Below are positions 23,953 to 32,467 of a stretch of 51,705 nt of DNA, one piece after another. Under the pieces are notes generated by a model. That model was not told the DNA's origin and ran no database searches. It worked only from the letters and a program-made list of their open reading frames with translations. Positions within the stretch are counted from its first letter, which is position 1. The number at the start of each line of letters is the position of its first letter. Source of the DNA: Kitasatospora sp. Root107. Lineage in GTDB: Bacteria; Actinomycetota; Actinomycetes; Streptomycetales; Streptomycetaceae. The stretch is from positions 1 to 51,705 of the forward strand of contig NZ_LMCT01000019.1 in assembly GCF_001424875.1 (NCBI RefSeq), written 5' to 3'. A program made the translations under genes and the position numbers.

Positions 23953-25257
23953 GTGACGATGGTGATGTGGGTGCTCGGCATCCTGCTCTTCGTGCTCGGG
24001 TTGCTGTTCTCGATCGCCTGGCACGAGCTCGGCCACCTCTCGACGGCCAAGCTGTTCGGCATCCGGGTCCCGCAGTACATGGTCGGCTTCGGGCGGACCA
24101 TCTGGTCGCGGAAGAAGGGCGAGACCGAGTACGGCCTCAAGGCCATCCCGCTGGGCGGGTACATCCGGATGATCGGGATGTTCCCGCCGGGGGCGGACGG
24201 CCGGGTCACCCAGCGCTCCACCTCGCCCTGGCGCACGATGATCGAGGACGCCAGGGAGGCCTCGTACGAGGAGATCAAGCCCGGCGACGAGGACCGGATG
24301 TTCTACACCCGGAAGCCGTGGAAGCGCGTCATCGTGATGTTCGCCGGGCCGTTCATGAACCTGATCCTGGCCCTGGTCATCTTCTTCGGCCTGTTCATGG
24401 CCGTCGGGGTGCAGATTGCGACGCCCACGGTCAAGGTGGTCAGCGCGTGCGTGGTGGCGGCCGGTCAGCCGACCGACACCTGCCCGGCCGGCGCCCCGGC
24501 CGCCCCGGCTGCTGCTGCCGGGCTGCTGCAGGGCGACACCGTGCTCTCCTTCGACGGCGACCCGATCTCCGACTACGCGCAGCTGCAGGCCGACATCCGC
24601 GAGTCCCCGGGCCGGACGGTGCCGATCGTGGTGCGGCGGGACGGTCAGACGCTCACCCTGAGCGCCACCCTGATCAGCAACACCGTCGGCAAGATCGACA
24701 AGGACGGCTACCCGGTCAAGGGCGAGACCGTCACGGCCGGCTTCCTCGGTATCCAGCCCGCCGTCGGGGTGGACCACCTCTCCTTCGGCGAGAGCCTGGA
24801 CCGGATGGGCGACATCGCGAAGCACAGCGCGACCTCGCTGGTCAGGCTGCCCGGCAAGATCCCGGGCCTGTGGCACGCCGTCGTCTCCGACGACCCGCGC
24901 CCGGCCGACTCCCCGATGGGCATGATCGGTGCCGCCCGGATCGGCGGGGAGATCTTCGAGAGCGACCAGCCGATGAGCGAGAAGCTGTACAAGTTGGTCT
25001 CGGTGCTGGGCATGGTCAACCTCGCCCTCTTCCTCTTCAACATGCTGCCGCTGCTCCCGCTGGACGGCGGCCACATCGCCGGGGCGCTCTGGGAGTCGCT
25101 GCGCCGCAAGGCCGCCGCACTGCTCCGCCGCCCCGACCCGGGCCCGTTCGACGTGGCGCGGCTGATGCCCGCGGCGTACGTGGTGGCGGCGGTCTTCATC
25201 TGCTTCACGGCCCTAGTGGGCGTGGCCGACCTTGTCAACCCGATCCGCCTGAACTGA
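23953..25257 (+). CDS. M50 site-2 metalloprotease (RseP/Rip-like)
   Basis: A 434-aa intramembrane zinc protease. The HExxH motif is H24-E25-x-x-H28 in the first membrane helix (AWHELGHLSTAK). A PDZ domain lies around residues 190-260, and the second zinc motif is NMLPLLPLDGG in a C-terminal helix. Such proteases release sigma factors by cutting anti-sigma factors, or degrade membrane peptides; the substrate here is unknown. GTG 23953 has GGAGG 7 nt upstream. It sits between the MEP genes dxr and ispG, a conserved bacterial arrangement. Confidence 0.95.
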   Translation: MTMVMWVLGILLFVLGLLFSIAWHELGHLSTAKLFGIRVPQYMVGFGRTIWSRKKGETEYGLKAIPLGGYIRMIGMFPPGADGRVTQRSTSPWRTMIEDAREASYEEIKPGDEDRMFYTRKPWKRVIVMFAGPFMNLILALVIFFGLFMAVGVQIATPTVKVVSACVVAAGQPTDTCPAGAPAAPAAAAGLLQGDTVLSFDGDPISDYAQLQADIRESPGRTVPIVVRRDGQTLTLSATLISNTVGKIDKDGYPVKGETVTAGFLGIQPAVGVDHLSFGESLDRMGDIAKHSATSLVRLPGKIPGLWHAVVSDDPRPADSPMGMIGAARIGGEIFESDQPMSEKLYKLVSVLGMVNLALFLFNMLPLLPLDGGHIAGALWESLRRKAAALLRRPDPGPFDVARLMPAAYVVAAVFICFTALVGVADLVNPIRLN

Positions 25258-25314
25258 CCTGGATCCGGGCGGGTGAGTGTGCCTGGCCGTACCCCTGTGC
25301 CGTACCGTTGGACG

Positions 25315-25342
25315 CCGGGCGCCCGTTGACCGGAGCGCCCGG
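25315..25342. terminator. Hairpin between the M50 protease gene and ispG
   Basis: CCGGGCGC and GCGCCCGG are 8-bp arms around a 12-nt loop holding TTGACC. It may act as a weak terminator or processing hairpin upstream of ispG. Confidence 0.4.
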
Positions 25343-25380
25343 CCGGAACTCACCACCTCGACTTGGGGAACCCTGCGCAC

Positions 25381-26541
25381 ATGACCGCGATCTCGCTCGG
25401 AATTCCTGCCCTGCCGCTCAAGCCGCTGGCGACCCGCCGCGTCTCCCGGCAGATCATGGTCGGTAACGTCGCGGTCGGCGGCGACGCACCCGTCTCCGTC
25501 CAGTCGATGACCACCACGGTCACGGCCGACATCAACGCCACCCTCCAGCAGATCGCCGAGCTGACCGCCTCGGGCTGCCAGATCGTCCGGGTCGCGGTGC
25601 CCACCCAGGACGACGCGGACGCGCTGCCGATCATCGCCAAGAAGGCGAACATCCCGGTGATCGCCGACATCCACTTCCAGCCCAAGTACGTCTTCGCGGC
25701 GATCGAGGCCGGCTGTGCGGCGGTCCGGGTCAACCCGGGCAACATCAAGCAGTTCGACGACAAGGTCGGCGAGATCGCCAAGGCCGCCAAGGACGCGGGC
25801 GTGCCGATCCGGATCGGCGTCAACGCCGGTTCGCTCGACAAGCGCCTGCTGGAGAAGTACGGCCGGGCCACCCCGGAGGCGCTGGTCGAGTCCGCGCTCT
25901 GGGAGTGCTCGCTGTTCGAGGAGCACGACTTCCGCGACATCAAGATCTCGGTCAAGCACAACGACCCGGTCGTGATGATCAACGCCTACCGGCAGCTCGC
26001 GGCCGCCTGCGACTACCCGCTGCACCTGGGCGTCACCGAGGCCGGTCCGTCCTTCCAGGGCACCATCAAGTCGGCGGTCGCCTTCGGCGCGCTGCTGTCT
26101 GAGGGCATCGGTGACACCATCCGGGTCTCGCTCTCGGCGCCGCCCGCCGAGGAGGTCAAGGTCGGCAACCAGATCCTGGAGTCGCTGAACCTCCGTCAGC
26201 GCGGCCTGGAGATCGTCTCCTGCCCGTCCTGCGGCCGCGCCCAGGTCGACGTCTACAAGCTCGCCGAGGAGGTCACCGCCGGTCTGGAGGGCATGGAGGT
26301 GCCGCTCCGGGTCGCGGTCATGGGCTGCGTCGTGAACGGTCCTGGCGAGGCTCGGGAGGCCGACCTCGGGGTCGCCTCCGGCAACGGCAAGGGCCAGATC
26401 TTCGTCAAGGGCGAGGTGATCAAGACCGTTCCCGAGTCGAAGATCGTCGAGACCCTGATCGAGGAGGCCCTCAAGCTGGCCGAGCAGATGCAGGCCGACG
26501 GCGTCGAGTCCGGCGCTCCGGTGGTCACCGCCGCCGAGTGA
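25381..26541 (+). CDS. ispG: 4-hydroxy-3-methylbut-2-enyl diphosphate synthase
   Basis: A 386-aa [4Fe-4S] enzyme that reduces MEcPP to HMBPP in the MEP pathway. The N-terminal TIM barrel shows VSVQSMTTT, IADIHFQPKY and VNPGNIK. The C-terminal cluster domain holds the three cysteine ligands C281 and C284 (SCPSCGRAQ) and C316 (MGCVVNGPGEA). ATG 25381 follows GGGGAA at about 10 nt spacing. It completes, with dxr, the MEP genes of this segment. A strong hairpin closes the unit. Confidence 0.97.
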   Translation: MTAISLGIPALPLKPLATRRVSRQIMVGNVAVGGDAPVSVQSMTTTVTADINATLQQIAELTASGCQIVRVAVPTQDDADALPIIAKKANIPVIADIHFQPKYVFAAIEAGCAAVRVNPGNIKQFDDKVGEIAKAAKDAGVPIRIGVNAGSLDKRLLEKYGRATPEALVESALWECSLFEEHDFRDIKISVKHNDPVVMINAYRQLAAACDYPLHLGVTEAGPSFQGTIKSAVAFGALLSEGIGDTIRVSLSAPPAEEVKVGNQILESLNLRQRGLEIVSCPSCGRAQVDVYKLAEEVTAGLEGMEVPLRVAVMGCVVNGPGEAREADLGVASGNGKGQIFVKGEVIKTVPESKIVETLIEEALKLAEQMQADGVESGAPVVTAAE

Positions 26542-26553
26542 TCTTCGGGGTCG

Positions 26554-26585
26554 CTGCGGGCCGTCCGCTTACGGACGGCCCGCAG
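26554..26585 (+). terminator. Intrinsic terminator after ispG
   Basis: Perfect 14-bp stem (CTGCGGGCCGTCCG and its complement) with loop CTTA, 12 nt after the stop codon; no T tract. Confidence 0.85.
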
Positions 26586-26644
26586 CCCTGCTCCGGTGGG
26601 GTGGCGGAGTAGGGTGCGACAAGCGTTCCTAGTGTGAGGTGCCT

Positions 26645-27538
26645 GTGCTCGATCGAGGTGTGATGCTCCCCGGCCCGTTCCAGGTGGCCAGGGCCCTGGC
26701 GACCACGCGGGTACTCGACCCCCAGGATCTCGACGACGCGCTGGCGATCCTGCACCTCGACCCGGTCGCCAACGCCTTCGTCGCCACCCGGGTGGAAGCG
26801 GTCGGTCTTGACCCGTGGCGGCTCGGCGGCGAGCTGTGGGGCTGGTTCGACCAGGACGGCCGGCTCACCTCGCTCTGCTACGCCGGGGCGAACCTGGTCC
26901 TGGTGAACGCCGTCCCGGAGGCCGTCCGCGCCTTCGCCGAACGGGCCCGTCGACAGGGGCGCCGCTGCTCCTCCATCGTCGGCCCGGCGGGTCCCACCGC
27001 GATGCTCTGGGCCAGCCTCGAACGCAGTTGGGGCCCGGCCCGTGAGGTCCGGGCCCACCAGCCGCTGATGGCCACCGCCGAGCCCGCCGTCGGCATCACC
27101 CCTGATCCGCGGGTCCGCCGGGTCCGGCGCAACGAGATCGACGCCCTGATGCCCGCCTGCGTGGCGATGTTCACCGAGGAGGTCGGCATCTCCCCGCTGG
27201 CCGGTGACGGCGGCCTGCTCTACCAGGCCCGGGTGGCCGAACTGGTCGCGGGCGGCCGCTCGTTCGCGCACTTCGCCGAGGACGGCTCGGTCGTCTTCAA
27301 GGCCGAGATCGGCGCCGTCACCGTCGGCGCCTGCCAGATCCAGGGCGTCTGGGTGGCCCCCGAACACCGTGGCCAGGGCCGCTCCGAGACCGGCATGGCC
27401 GCCGTCCTGGGGTACGCGCTGCGTGATGTCGCCCCGGTCGTCTCGCTCTACGTCAACGACTACAACGTGCGGGCCAGGGCGGCCTACACCCGGGTCGGCT
27501 TCCGCGAGGTCGGCGCCTTCATGAGCGTGCTGTTCTGA
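26645..27538 (+). CDS. GNAT acetyltransferase with N-terminal DUF4081
   Basis: A 297-aa protein. The N-terminal DUF4081-type domain covers about residues 1-150 (LDPVANAFVATRVEAVGLDPWRLGGELWGWF, CSSIVGPAGPTAMLW). The C-terminal GNAT domain has the acetyl-CoA loop in WVAPEHRGQGRSETGMAAVL and a fold end at YTRVGFREVGAFMSVLF. The acetyl acceptor is unknown. GTG 26645 was chosen because GAGG lies 5 nt upstream; GTG 26639 overlaps that site. The family is conserved beside ispG in Streptomycetaceae. Confidence 0.9.
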   Translation: MLDRGVMLPGPFQVARALATTRVLDPQDLDDALAILHLDPVANAFVATRVEAVGLDPWRLGGELWGWFDQDGRLTSLCYAGANLVLVNAVPEAVRAFAERARRQGRRCSSIVGPAGPTAMLWASLERSWGPAREVRAHQPLMATAEPAVGITPDPRVRRVRRNEIDALMPACVAMFTEEVGISPLAGDGGLLYQARVAELVAGGRSFAHFAEDGSVVFKAEIGAVTVGACQIQGVWVAPEHRGQGRSETGMAAVLGYALRDVAPVVSLYVNDYNVRARAAYTRVGFREVGAFMSVLF

Positions 27539-27574
27539 CTGATCACCACCCGTCGGAGTAGTAACGTCCGGGGC

Positions 27575-28135
27575 ATGGAGCAGCTCACCGAGGTGACGAT
27601 CGAGGCCGTGGACCTGGCGGCCTGGGCGGCCGATGCACTGGAGGTGCAGGCGGTCGCGTTCGGGCTGAGCGACGAGGAGGTGGCCGTCCGGCTGCAGATC
27701 GTGGCGCGGCATGCGGAGCAGCCCGGGGTGCTGGCGTTCGGAGCCTTCGCCGACCGGCGGCTGGTCGGGTTCGGGTACGGGATGCCGAACCGGCGCGAGC
27801 ACTGGTGGAGCACGGTGATCGAGCCGCACCTGGAGGCGCAGGGGCACGGCGACTGGCTGGACGACGTGTTCGCGGTGACCGAGCTGCACGTGCTGCCGGA
27901 GTACCAGGGGCAGGGAGTGGGCAGCGCGCTGATCCGCACCCTCTGCGAGCAGTCGGGGCAGCCGCGCAGCATCCTGTCCGCGATCGACGCCGAGACCCCC
28001 GCCCGGCGGCTGTACCGGGCGCTGGGCTACCGGGACCTGGCCCGGATGGTGCGGTTCCCCAACACGTTCCGTCCGTACGCGGTGATGGGGGCTCAGCTGC
28101 CGTTGCGTCAGAGCCAGTCGGCGAACTCGAGGTAG
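27575..28135 (+). CDS. GNAT family N-acetyltransferase
   Basis: A 186-aa stand-alone GNAT enzyme. The acetyl-CoA site is VLPEYQGQGVGSALIRTL, with a typical end RRLYRALGYRDLARMVRF. It begins 36 bp after the DUF4081-GNAT gene, probably in the same transcript, and overlaps the convergent kinase gene by 28 nt. The ribosome site is weak. The substrate is unknown. Confidence 0.9.
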   Translation: MEQLTEVTIEAVDLAAWAADALEVQAVAFGLSDEEVAVRLQIVARHAEQPGVLAFGAFADRRLVGFGYGMPNRREHWWSTVIEPHLEAQGHGDWLDDVFAVTELHVLPEYQGQGVGSALIRTLCEQSGQPRSILSAIDAETPARRLYRALGYRDLARMVRFPNTFRPYAVMGAQLPLRQSQSANSR

Positions 28136-29025
28136 AGCTCGGCGCTGTCGGCGGAGCCCTCGGCCAGCTCTCGCAGGCCCGCCTCGACGGTGCGGAACAG
28201 CGCCCAGCCGCGCAGCCGGGCGTGGTCGACCTCGACGGCGTCGGCGAGCTGGTGCAGGCGGCGGCGGGCGGCGCCGCGCGCGCCGGGGGAGCCGGCCAGG
28301 GTGTCCAGCCGGTCCTGGGCCAACCAGGCCAGGTCGTAGGCGCGTTCGCCGACCAGCGGCCTGGGGGAGACGGCCAGCCAGGGGGAGCGGTCGGCGGCCA
28401 GGACGTTGCCGTGGTGGAAGTCCCCGTGCAGCAGCAGGTGTTCGGTGCCGTCGGCGAGCAGGGCGGCGGACACCTCGAGCGCCTCGTCCACCAACGGCTG
28501 GGCGTCGGGGGAGAGTTCACGGTGCCGGCGCAGCCCGGCGGAGAGCTCGGTGACCTGGTCGGCGACGGTACGGAAGGGATGGCCGTCGGCGGGCGGGATC
28601 CAGAGCCGCTGGAGCAGGCTGGTGGCCTCCAGCATCGCCTTGCCCTCGGCGAGCGAACGCAGCGGGATGTCCCCGTACAGGCGCTCCAGCAGCAGGGCTC
28701 CGGCCGGGTCCTCGGCCAGCAGCAGGACGGCGCCGCGACCGGCCCAGTGGGCAAGTGCGGCGGGCTCCTGCGCGGTCTCGGGGGTGGTCAGGCCGGTCTT
28801 CAGGACCGCCTTGGTGCCGTCGGCGCGGAGCACCGTGCAGACCAGGCTGAGCCGGCCGCCCGGCTCCACCACCCGCTCCAAGGTCAGCTCCCAGCGGGCG
28901 AGTTGGGCGGCGACGGTGTCCGGCAGGGCGGTCAGCCAGGCCAGTTCGGCGTCGTCCGCGCGGGCCCGGACGGTGGTCGTGAGGCGGGCCGGAACGGTGA
29001 TCTGCTGCCCTGCTGCTGCCGACAT
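28108..29025 (-). CDS. APH(6)/hydroxyurea-phosphotransferase-like kinase, active site altered
   Basis: A 305-aa protein of the aminoglycoside/hydroxyurea antibiotic resistance kinase family. The catalytic loop is intact (LLHGDFHHGNVLA; D202, N207). The expected metal-binding aspartate of the IDP-K/R-PLVG motif is serine here (AVSPRPLVGERAYD; S220), while D231 of the following ERAYD is present. It is therefore uncertain whether it is an active kinase, and I would not call it a resistance gene. ATG 29025 has GAGAGG upstream on this strand. Convergent with the GNAT gene. Confidence 0.85.
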   Translation of the reverse strand: MSAAAGQQITVPARLTTTVRARADDAELAWLTALPDTVAAQLARWELTLERVVEPGGRLSLVCTVLRADGTKAVLKTGLTTPETAQEPAALAHWAGRGAVLLLAEDPAGALLLERLYGDIPLRSLAEGKAMLEATSLLQRLWIPPADGHPFRTVADQVTELSAGLRRHRELSPDAQPLVDEALEVSAALLADGTEHLLLHGDFHHGNVLAADRSPWLAVSPRPLVGERAYDLAWLAQDRLDTLAGSPGARGAARRRLHQLADAVEVDHARLRGWALFRTVEAGLRELAEGSADSAELYLEFADWL

Positions 29026-29110
29026 GCTGGCCTCTCGGTTGGTGCCGCCCCATCGTGCTGTCGCGATCCTGCTGCCTGCCCATTGTCGGCCATGGGGAGG
29101 AAACCGCTGG

Positions 29111-30160
29111 TCAGGCGCTCGGGGACGGGCTCGTCGTGGCGCTTCCCGCGGCGGGCAGGCCGGGCAGCGCGGTCTGCTCGGCGCCCCACTGCCGGGCGTG
29201 CAGGGCGGCCTCGCGCAGCGCGGTGGCGGCACTCTGCCTGAGCTCACCGGAGCCGGCGGCCACCAGGGCGGCGTACACGCCGGTGAGCTGGACCTCGATG
29301 TGGGCCGCGAGCTGCTTGGCGGTGGCCGCGTCGGCGACCGGGAACGGCAGTTGGTAACCGGGCGCGGCAGCGGCCGGGGTGGCACCGTCGGCGTGCAGCA
29401 GGCGCTGCCAGGCGTCCCGGCCGGCCTGGTGGGCTAGGTAGCAGGTCTGCGCCTCGGCCCGCTGCGGTCCTGCGGGCTGCCGGGCGCCGACCACGCCGTA
29501 GCCGTACACGGCGGCGTGCTCGGCGGCCAGCGTGGTCTGCAGCGCGGCGGTCTCGGCGGCGGGCCGTGGGGTGGCCGAGGGGGAGGTGGAGGCGGAGGCG
29601 GAGGCGGTGGCCGAGGGAGACGGAGAGGGGGAGGGAGCGGGAGCGGCGGCCGGGCCGGTGACCGGAGCGCTGTCGCCGAGGACCACCGCGTGCAGCGCGC
29701 CGGAGGCGGAGACGGCGGCCAACAGCTTCGCCAGCTCGGGCGAGGCGGCGGTCAGGTCGGTCAGCCGGGCCCCGGCGGTGGTCCGTTCGGCCGCCGCGAG
29801 CTCGGCCACCGAGGCCACCGGGGTCGGGGCAGCTGACGGGGTGGCCGGGGTGGCGGTAGCGGCCGTCGGGCTGCCCGAGGGCAGTCCGGTGGCCAGCGCG
29901 GCCCGGTGTTCGGCCACCTCCGCCCGCAGCACCCGGAGCCGGTCGCCCTGGGCCACCCCGGGGCCGGCCAGCACCGCGTCGTACCCGGCCAGCAACCGGT
30001 CGGTGTCGGCGACGGCGCGGGCGCGCAGCGGCAGGTCGGCGTCGGCCTTCTTCCGTTCCGCCTCCGCCGGGCCGTCCTCGTCCGTGCACCCGCAGAGCAG
30101 CAGCGGGGCGCCGCTCAGCACGCCGAGGAGGAGCAGGCTCCGCCGAGTGAGGGACAGCAT
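29111..30160 (-). CDS. DUF4439 ferritin-like lipoprotein
   Basis: A 349-aa secreted protein. The N-terminus has a twin arginine (LTRRSLLLLG) and a lipobox LCGC with C25 as the lipidation site, so it is probably a Tat-exported lipoprotein. The middle is a Pro/Ser/Ala linker (APSPSPSPSATASASAS). The C-terminal 140 residues are helical with conserved TTLAAEHAAVYGYGVVGARQ and EAALHARQW, typical of the ferritin-like DUF4439 fold. The function is unknown. It is divergent from rimP, and the family recurs at this position in Streptomyces. Confidence 0.87.
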   Translation of the reverse strand: MLSLTRRSLLLLGVLSGAPLLLCGCTDEDGPAEAERKKADADLPLRARAVADTDRLLAGYDAVLAGPGVAQGDRLRVLRAEVAEHRAALATGLPSGSPTAATATPATPSAAPTPVASVAELAAAERTTAGARLTDLTAASPELAKLLAAVSASGALHAVVLGDSAPVTGPAAAPAPSPSPSPSATASASASTSPSATPRPAAETAALQTTLAAEHAAVYGYGVVGARQPAGPQRAEAQTCYLAHQAGRDAWQRLLHADGATPAAAAPGYQLPFPVADAATAKQLAAHIEVQLTGVYAALVAAGSGELRQSAATALREAALHARQWGAEQTALPGLPAAGSATTSPSPSA

Positions 30161-30379
30161 GGGGGTGCTCCCGGAGAGGTCGTGGGGGAGCCCGCGCAGC
30201 CCCCGCTGCCGTGCATCATTACAGAATCACCATCCGGCCCGTTGTGACCTTGCTCCCAAGCGGTGCGTACCGGGGCCCCGCACGCCTCGCGGAATCGGTG
30301 GTTTGGGGTCCGACCCGATAGGCTTGCGGCTCAGCTAGCACCTACCGACAACAGCAGACGCGGCCGAGGAGTCACCCGG

Positions 30380-30940
30380 ATGAGCACCACCCCCACCGAC
30401 CGGTTGCGTGCGTTGCTCGAGCCGCTGGCCGCCGAGGCAGGTCTCGACCTCGAAGAGGTCAAGGTGACCCAGGCCGGCAATCGCCGGCAGGTGCAGATCG
30501 ACGTGGACGCCGACGGCGGCGTGGACATGAACGCGATCGCCGACTTCAGCCGGATGGTCAGCGAGAAGTTGGACGCCGCCGAGGACGTCATGGGCAGCGC
30601 CCCGTACGTGCTGGAGGTCGGGTCCCCCGGAGCCGAGCGTCCGCTGGACGAGCCCCGCCACTGGCGCCGGGCCGAGGGGCGCCTCGCCAAGATCCACCTG
30701 GTGGACGGCGGTGAGCTCGTCGCCCGGGTGCTGGAGAGCGACGAGGACGGCGCCCTGGTCGAGGTGCAGCCGGTGAAGGGCCGCGGCCGCCCCAAGGAGC
30801 GCCGCCTGGAGTTCGCCGAGATCGCCCGTGCCCGGGTCCAGGTCGAGTTCAACCGCAAGGAAGACGAGGGGCTGCTCGACGAGTCGGAGGTCGAGGACAC
30901 CGAGGACACCGACGACGACGGCACCGAAGACGACGAGTGA
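30380..30940 (+). CDS. rimP: Ribosome maturation factor RimP
   Basis: A 186-aa protein that assists late 30S subunit assembly. The N-terminal domain (LLEPLAAEAGLDLEEVKVTQAG through NRRQVQIDVDADGG) and VLEVGSPGAERPL are typical; a C-terminal SH3-like domain covers about residues 95-160. The acidic tail (VEDTEDTDDDGTEDDE) is common in actinomycetes. ATG 30380 has GAGGA 9 nt upstream. First gene of the rimP-nusA-ylxR-infB operon, with a likely promoter around GATAGGCT at about 30318. Confidence 0.95.
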   Translation: MSTTPTDRLRALLEPLAAEAGLDLEEVKVTQAGNRRQVQIDVDADGGVDMNAIADFSRMVSEKLDAAEDVMGSAPYVLEVGSPGAERPLDEPRHWRRAEGRLAKIHLVDGGELVARVLESDEDGALVEVQPVKGRGRPKERRLEFAEIARARVQVEFNRKEDEGLLDESEVEDTEDTDDDGTEDDE

Positions 30941-30995
30941 GCACCGCACCACCTATGAACGTGAACGCAAAAAAGAGGGAAGAGGAGGCGTAGCC

Positions 30996-32009
30996 GTGGA
31001 CATCGACATGAGCGCCCTGCGTGGGCTGGTTACCGAGAAGAACATCCCGTTCGAATTGCTGGTCGGATCGATCGAATCGGCCCTCCTCATCGCGTACCAC
31101 CGCACCGAGGGCTCCCGCCGTCGGGCGCGGGTCGAGCTGAACCGCCAGTCCGGGCACGTGACGGTCTGGGCGCTGGAGGACGCGGACGAGCTGGACGAGG
31201 GTGTCGAGCCGAAGGAGTTCGACGACACCCCCGGCGGCTTCGGCCGGATCGCCGCCTCGACCGCCAAGCAGGTCATCCTGCAGCGCCTTCGGGACGCCGC
31301 GGACGACCAGACCTTCGGCGAGTACGCGGGCAAGGAGGGCGACATCGTCACCGGTGTCGTCCAGCAGGGCAACGACCCGAAGAACGTCCTGGTCGACATC
31401 GGCAAGCTGGAGGCCATCCTCCCGCCGCAGGAGCAGGTGCCGGGCGAGGACTACCGGCACGGCACCCGGCTGAAGTGCTACGTGGTGGCCGTCCGCCGGG
31501 GCGTCCGCGGCCCGTCGGTGACGCTCTCGCGGACCCACCCCAGCCTGGTGAAGAAGCTGTTCGCGCTGGAGGTCCCGGAGATCGCCGACGGCAGCGTCGA
31601 GATCGCCGCGATCGCCCGCGAGGCCGGCCACCGCACCAAGATCGCCGTCTGGTCCCGCCGTCAGGGCCTGAACGCGAAGGGCGCCTGCATCGGCCCGATG
31701 GGCGCCCGGGTGCGCAACGTGATGGCCGAGCTGCACGGCGAGAAGATCGACATCGTCGACTGGTCGGAGGACCCGGCGGACATGGTCGCGGCCGCGCTGT
31801 CCCCCGCGAGGGTGACGAGTGTGGAGATCGTGGACCTCTACGCGCGCTCCGCCCGGGTGATCGTGCCGGACTACCAGCTGTCGCTGGCGATCGGCAAGGA
31901 GGGCCAGAACGCCCGCCTCGCAGCCCGCCTGACCGGCTGGCGGATCGACATCCGGCCGGACACCGAAGCCCCGTCCGGAAGCGACCGCGGGGATTCCCGC
32001 GACGCGTAG
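30996..32009 (+). CDS. nusA: Transcription termination/antitermination factor NusA
   Basis: A 337-aa protein binding RNA polymerase and nascent RNA. The N-terminal domain covers residues 1-105 (VDIDMSALRGLVTEKNIPFELLVGSIESALL), the S1 domain about 115-190 (GDIVTGVVQQGNDPKNVLVDIGKLEAILP) and the KH1 and KH2 domains about 200-325 (GPMGARVRNVMAEL; IGKEGQNARLAARLTGW). It lacks the C-terminal acidic repeats of enterobacterial NusA, as usual for actinomycetes. GTG 30996 has GAGGAGG 7 nt upstream. Preceded by an A-rich stretch (CAAAAAAGAG). Confidence 0.96.
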   Translation: MDIDMSALRGLVTEKNIPFELLVGSIESALLIAYHRTEGSRRRARVELNRQSGHVTVWALEDADELDEGVEPKEFDDTPGGFGRIAASTAKQVILQRLRDAADDQTFGEYAGKEGDIVTGVVQQGNDPKNVLVDIGKLEAILPPQEQVPGEDYRHGTRLKCYVVAVRRGVRGPSVTLSRTHPSLVKKLFALEVPEIADGSVEIAAIAREAGHRTKIAVWSRRQGLNAKGACIGPMGARVRNVMAELHGEKIDIVDWSEDPADMVAAALSPARVTSVEIVDLYARSARVIVPDYQLSLAIGKEGQNARLAARLTGWRIDIRPDTEAPSGSDRGDSRDA

Positions 32010-32019
32010 TCAGGTTGTC

Positions 32020-32048
32020 GCCGTCCTGCCCCGAATCGGCAGGGCGGC
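32020..32048 (+). terminator. Hairpin between nusA and ylxR
   Basis: An 11-bp stem with one G-U pair (GCCGTCCTGCC / GGCAGGGCGGC) and a 7-nt loop. It lies just after the nusA stop. It may attenuate read-through within the operon, a stage where NusA could regulate its own operon. A palindrome CCCTCCGGAGGG (32056-32067) covers the ribosome site of ylxR. Confidence 0.5.
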
Positions 32049-32073
32049 GCCAGGTCCCTCCGGAGGGGTAGAC

Positions 32074-32373
32074 TTGAGGTTGTCTGGCCGGACGCATGTC
32101 CGAGCACGCCCGGAACGCACCTGCGTGGGCTGCCGCAAGCGAGCGGCCAAGCACCAGCTGTTGCGTGTCGTGGCGATCGAGGGCTTCTGTGTCCCCGATC
32201 CCCGCGGCGCACTGCCGGGCCGGGGCGCACATCTGCACCCCGACCCGACCTGCCTCGACCTCGCGGTCCGACGCCGAGCGTTCCCCAGGGCCTTCCGACT
32301 CCAGGGAACACTCGACACCACGGCACTGCGTGAGTACGTCGAGCAGCGGGCCGGTGACACCCCGGCAGGCTGA
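32074..32373 (+). CDS. ylxR: YlxR family RNA-binding protein
   Basis: A 99-aa DUF448/YlxR protein with the family signature RTCVGCRKR near residue 16 and VPDPRGALPGRGAHLHP. It is a small basic nucleic-acid-binding protein conserved between nusA and infB. No ATG or GTG start is available. TTG 32074 has GGAGGGG 5 nt upstream; TTG 32080 (giving MSGRTHVRARP) fits the family N-terminus and is a near-equal alternative. The ribosome site lies within a 12-bp palindrome. Confidence 0.9.
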   Translation: MRLSGRTHVRARPERTCVGCRKRAAKHQLLRVVAIEGFCVPDPRGALPGRGAHLHPDPTCLDLAVRRRAFPRAFRLQGTLDTTALREYVEQRAGDTPAG

Positions 32374-32467
32374 AGAACCACCGCAACAAGCACCGCGCAG
32401 AGCTGGTAGAGCCCCGTGCGGCGCGCACACGTCAGGTACCTCGCGAGTTGGAAGTAGGTCGAGATTG

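Noticed and set aside
28108..29025. Calling the APH-like gene an antibiotic resistance determinant
   Set aside because: The metal-binding aspartate is missing and the gene sits in a conserved chromosomal context, so resistance cannot be inferred.
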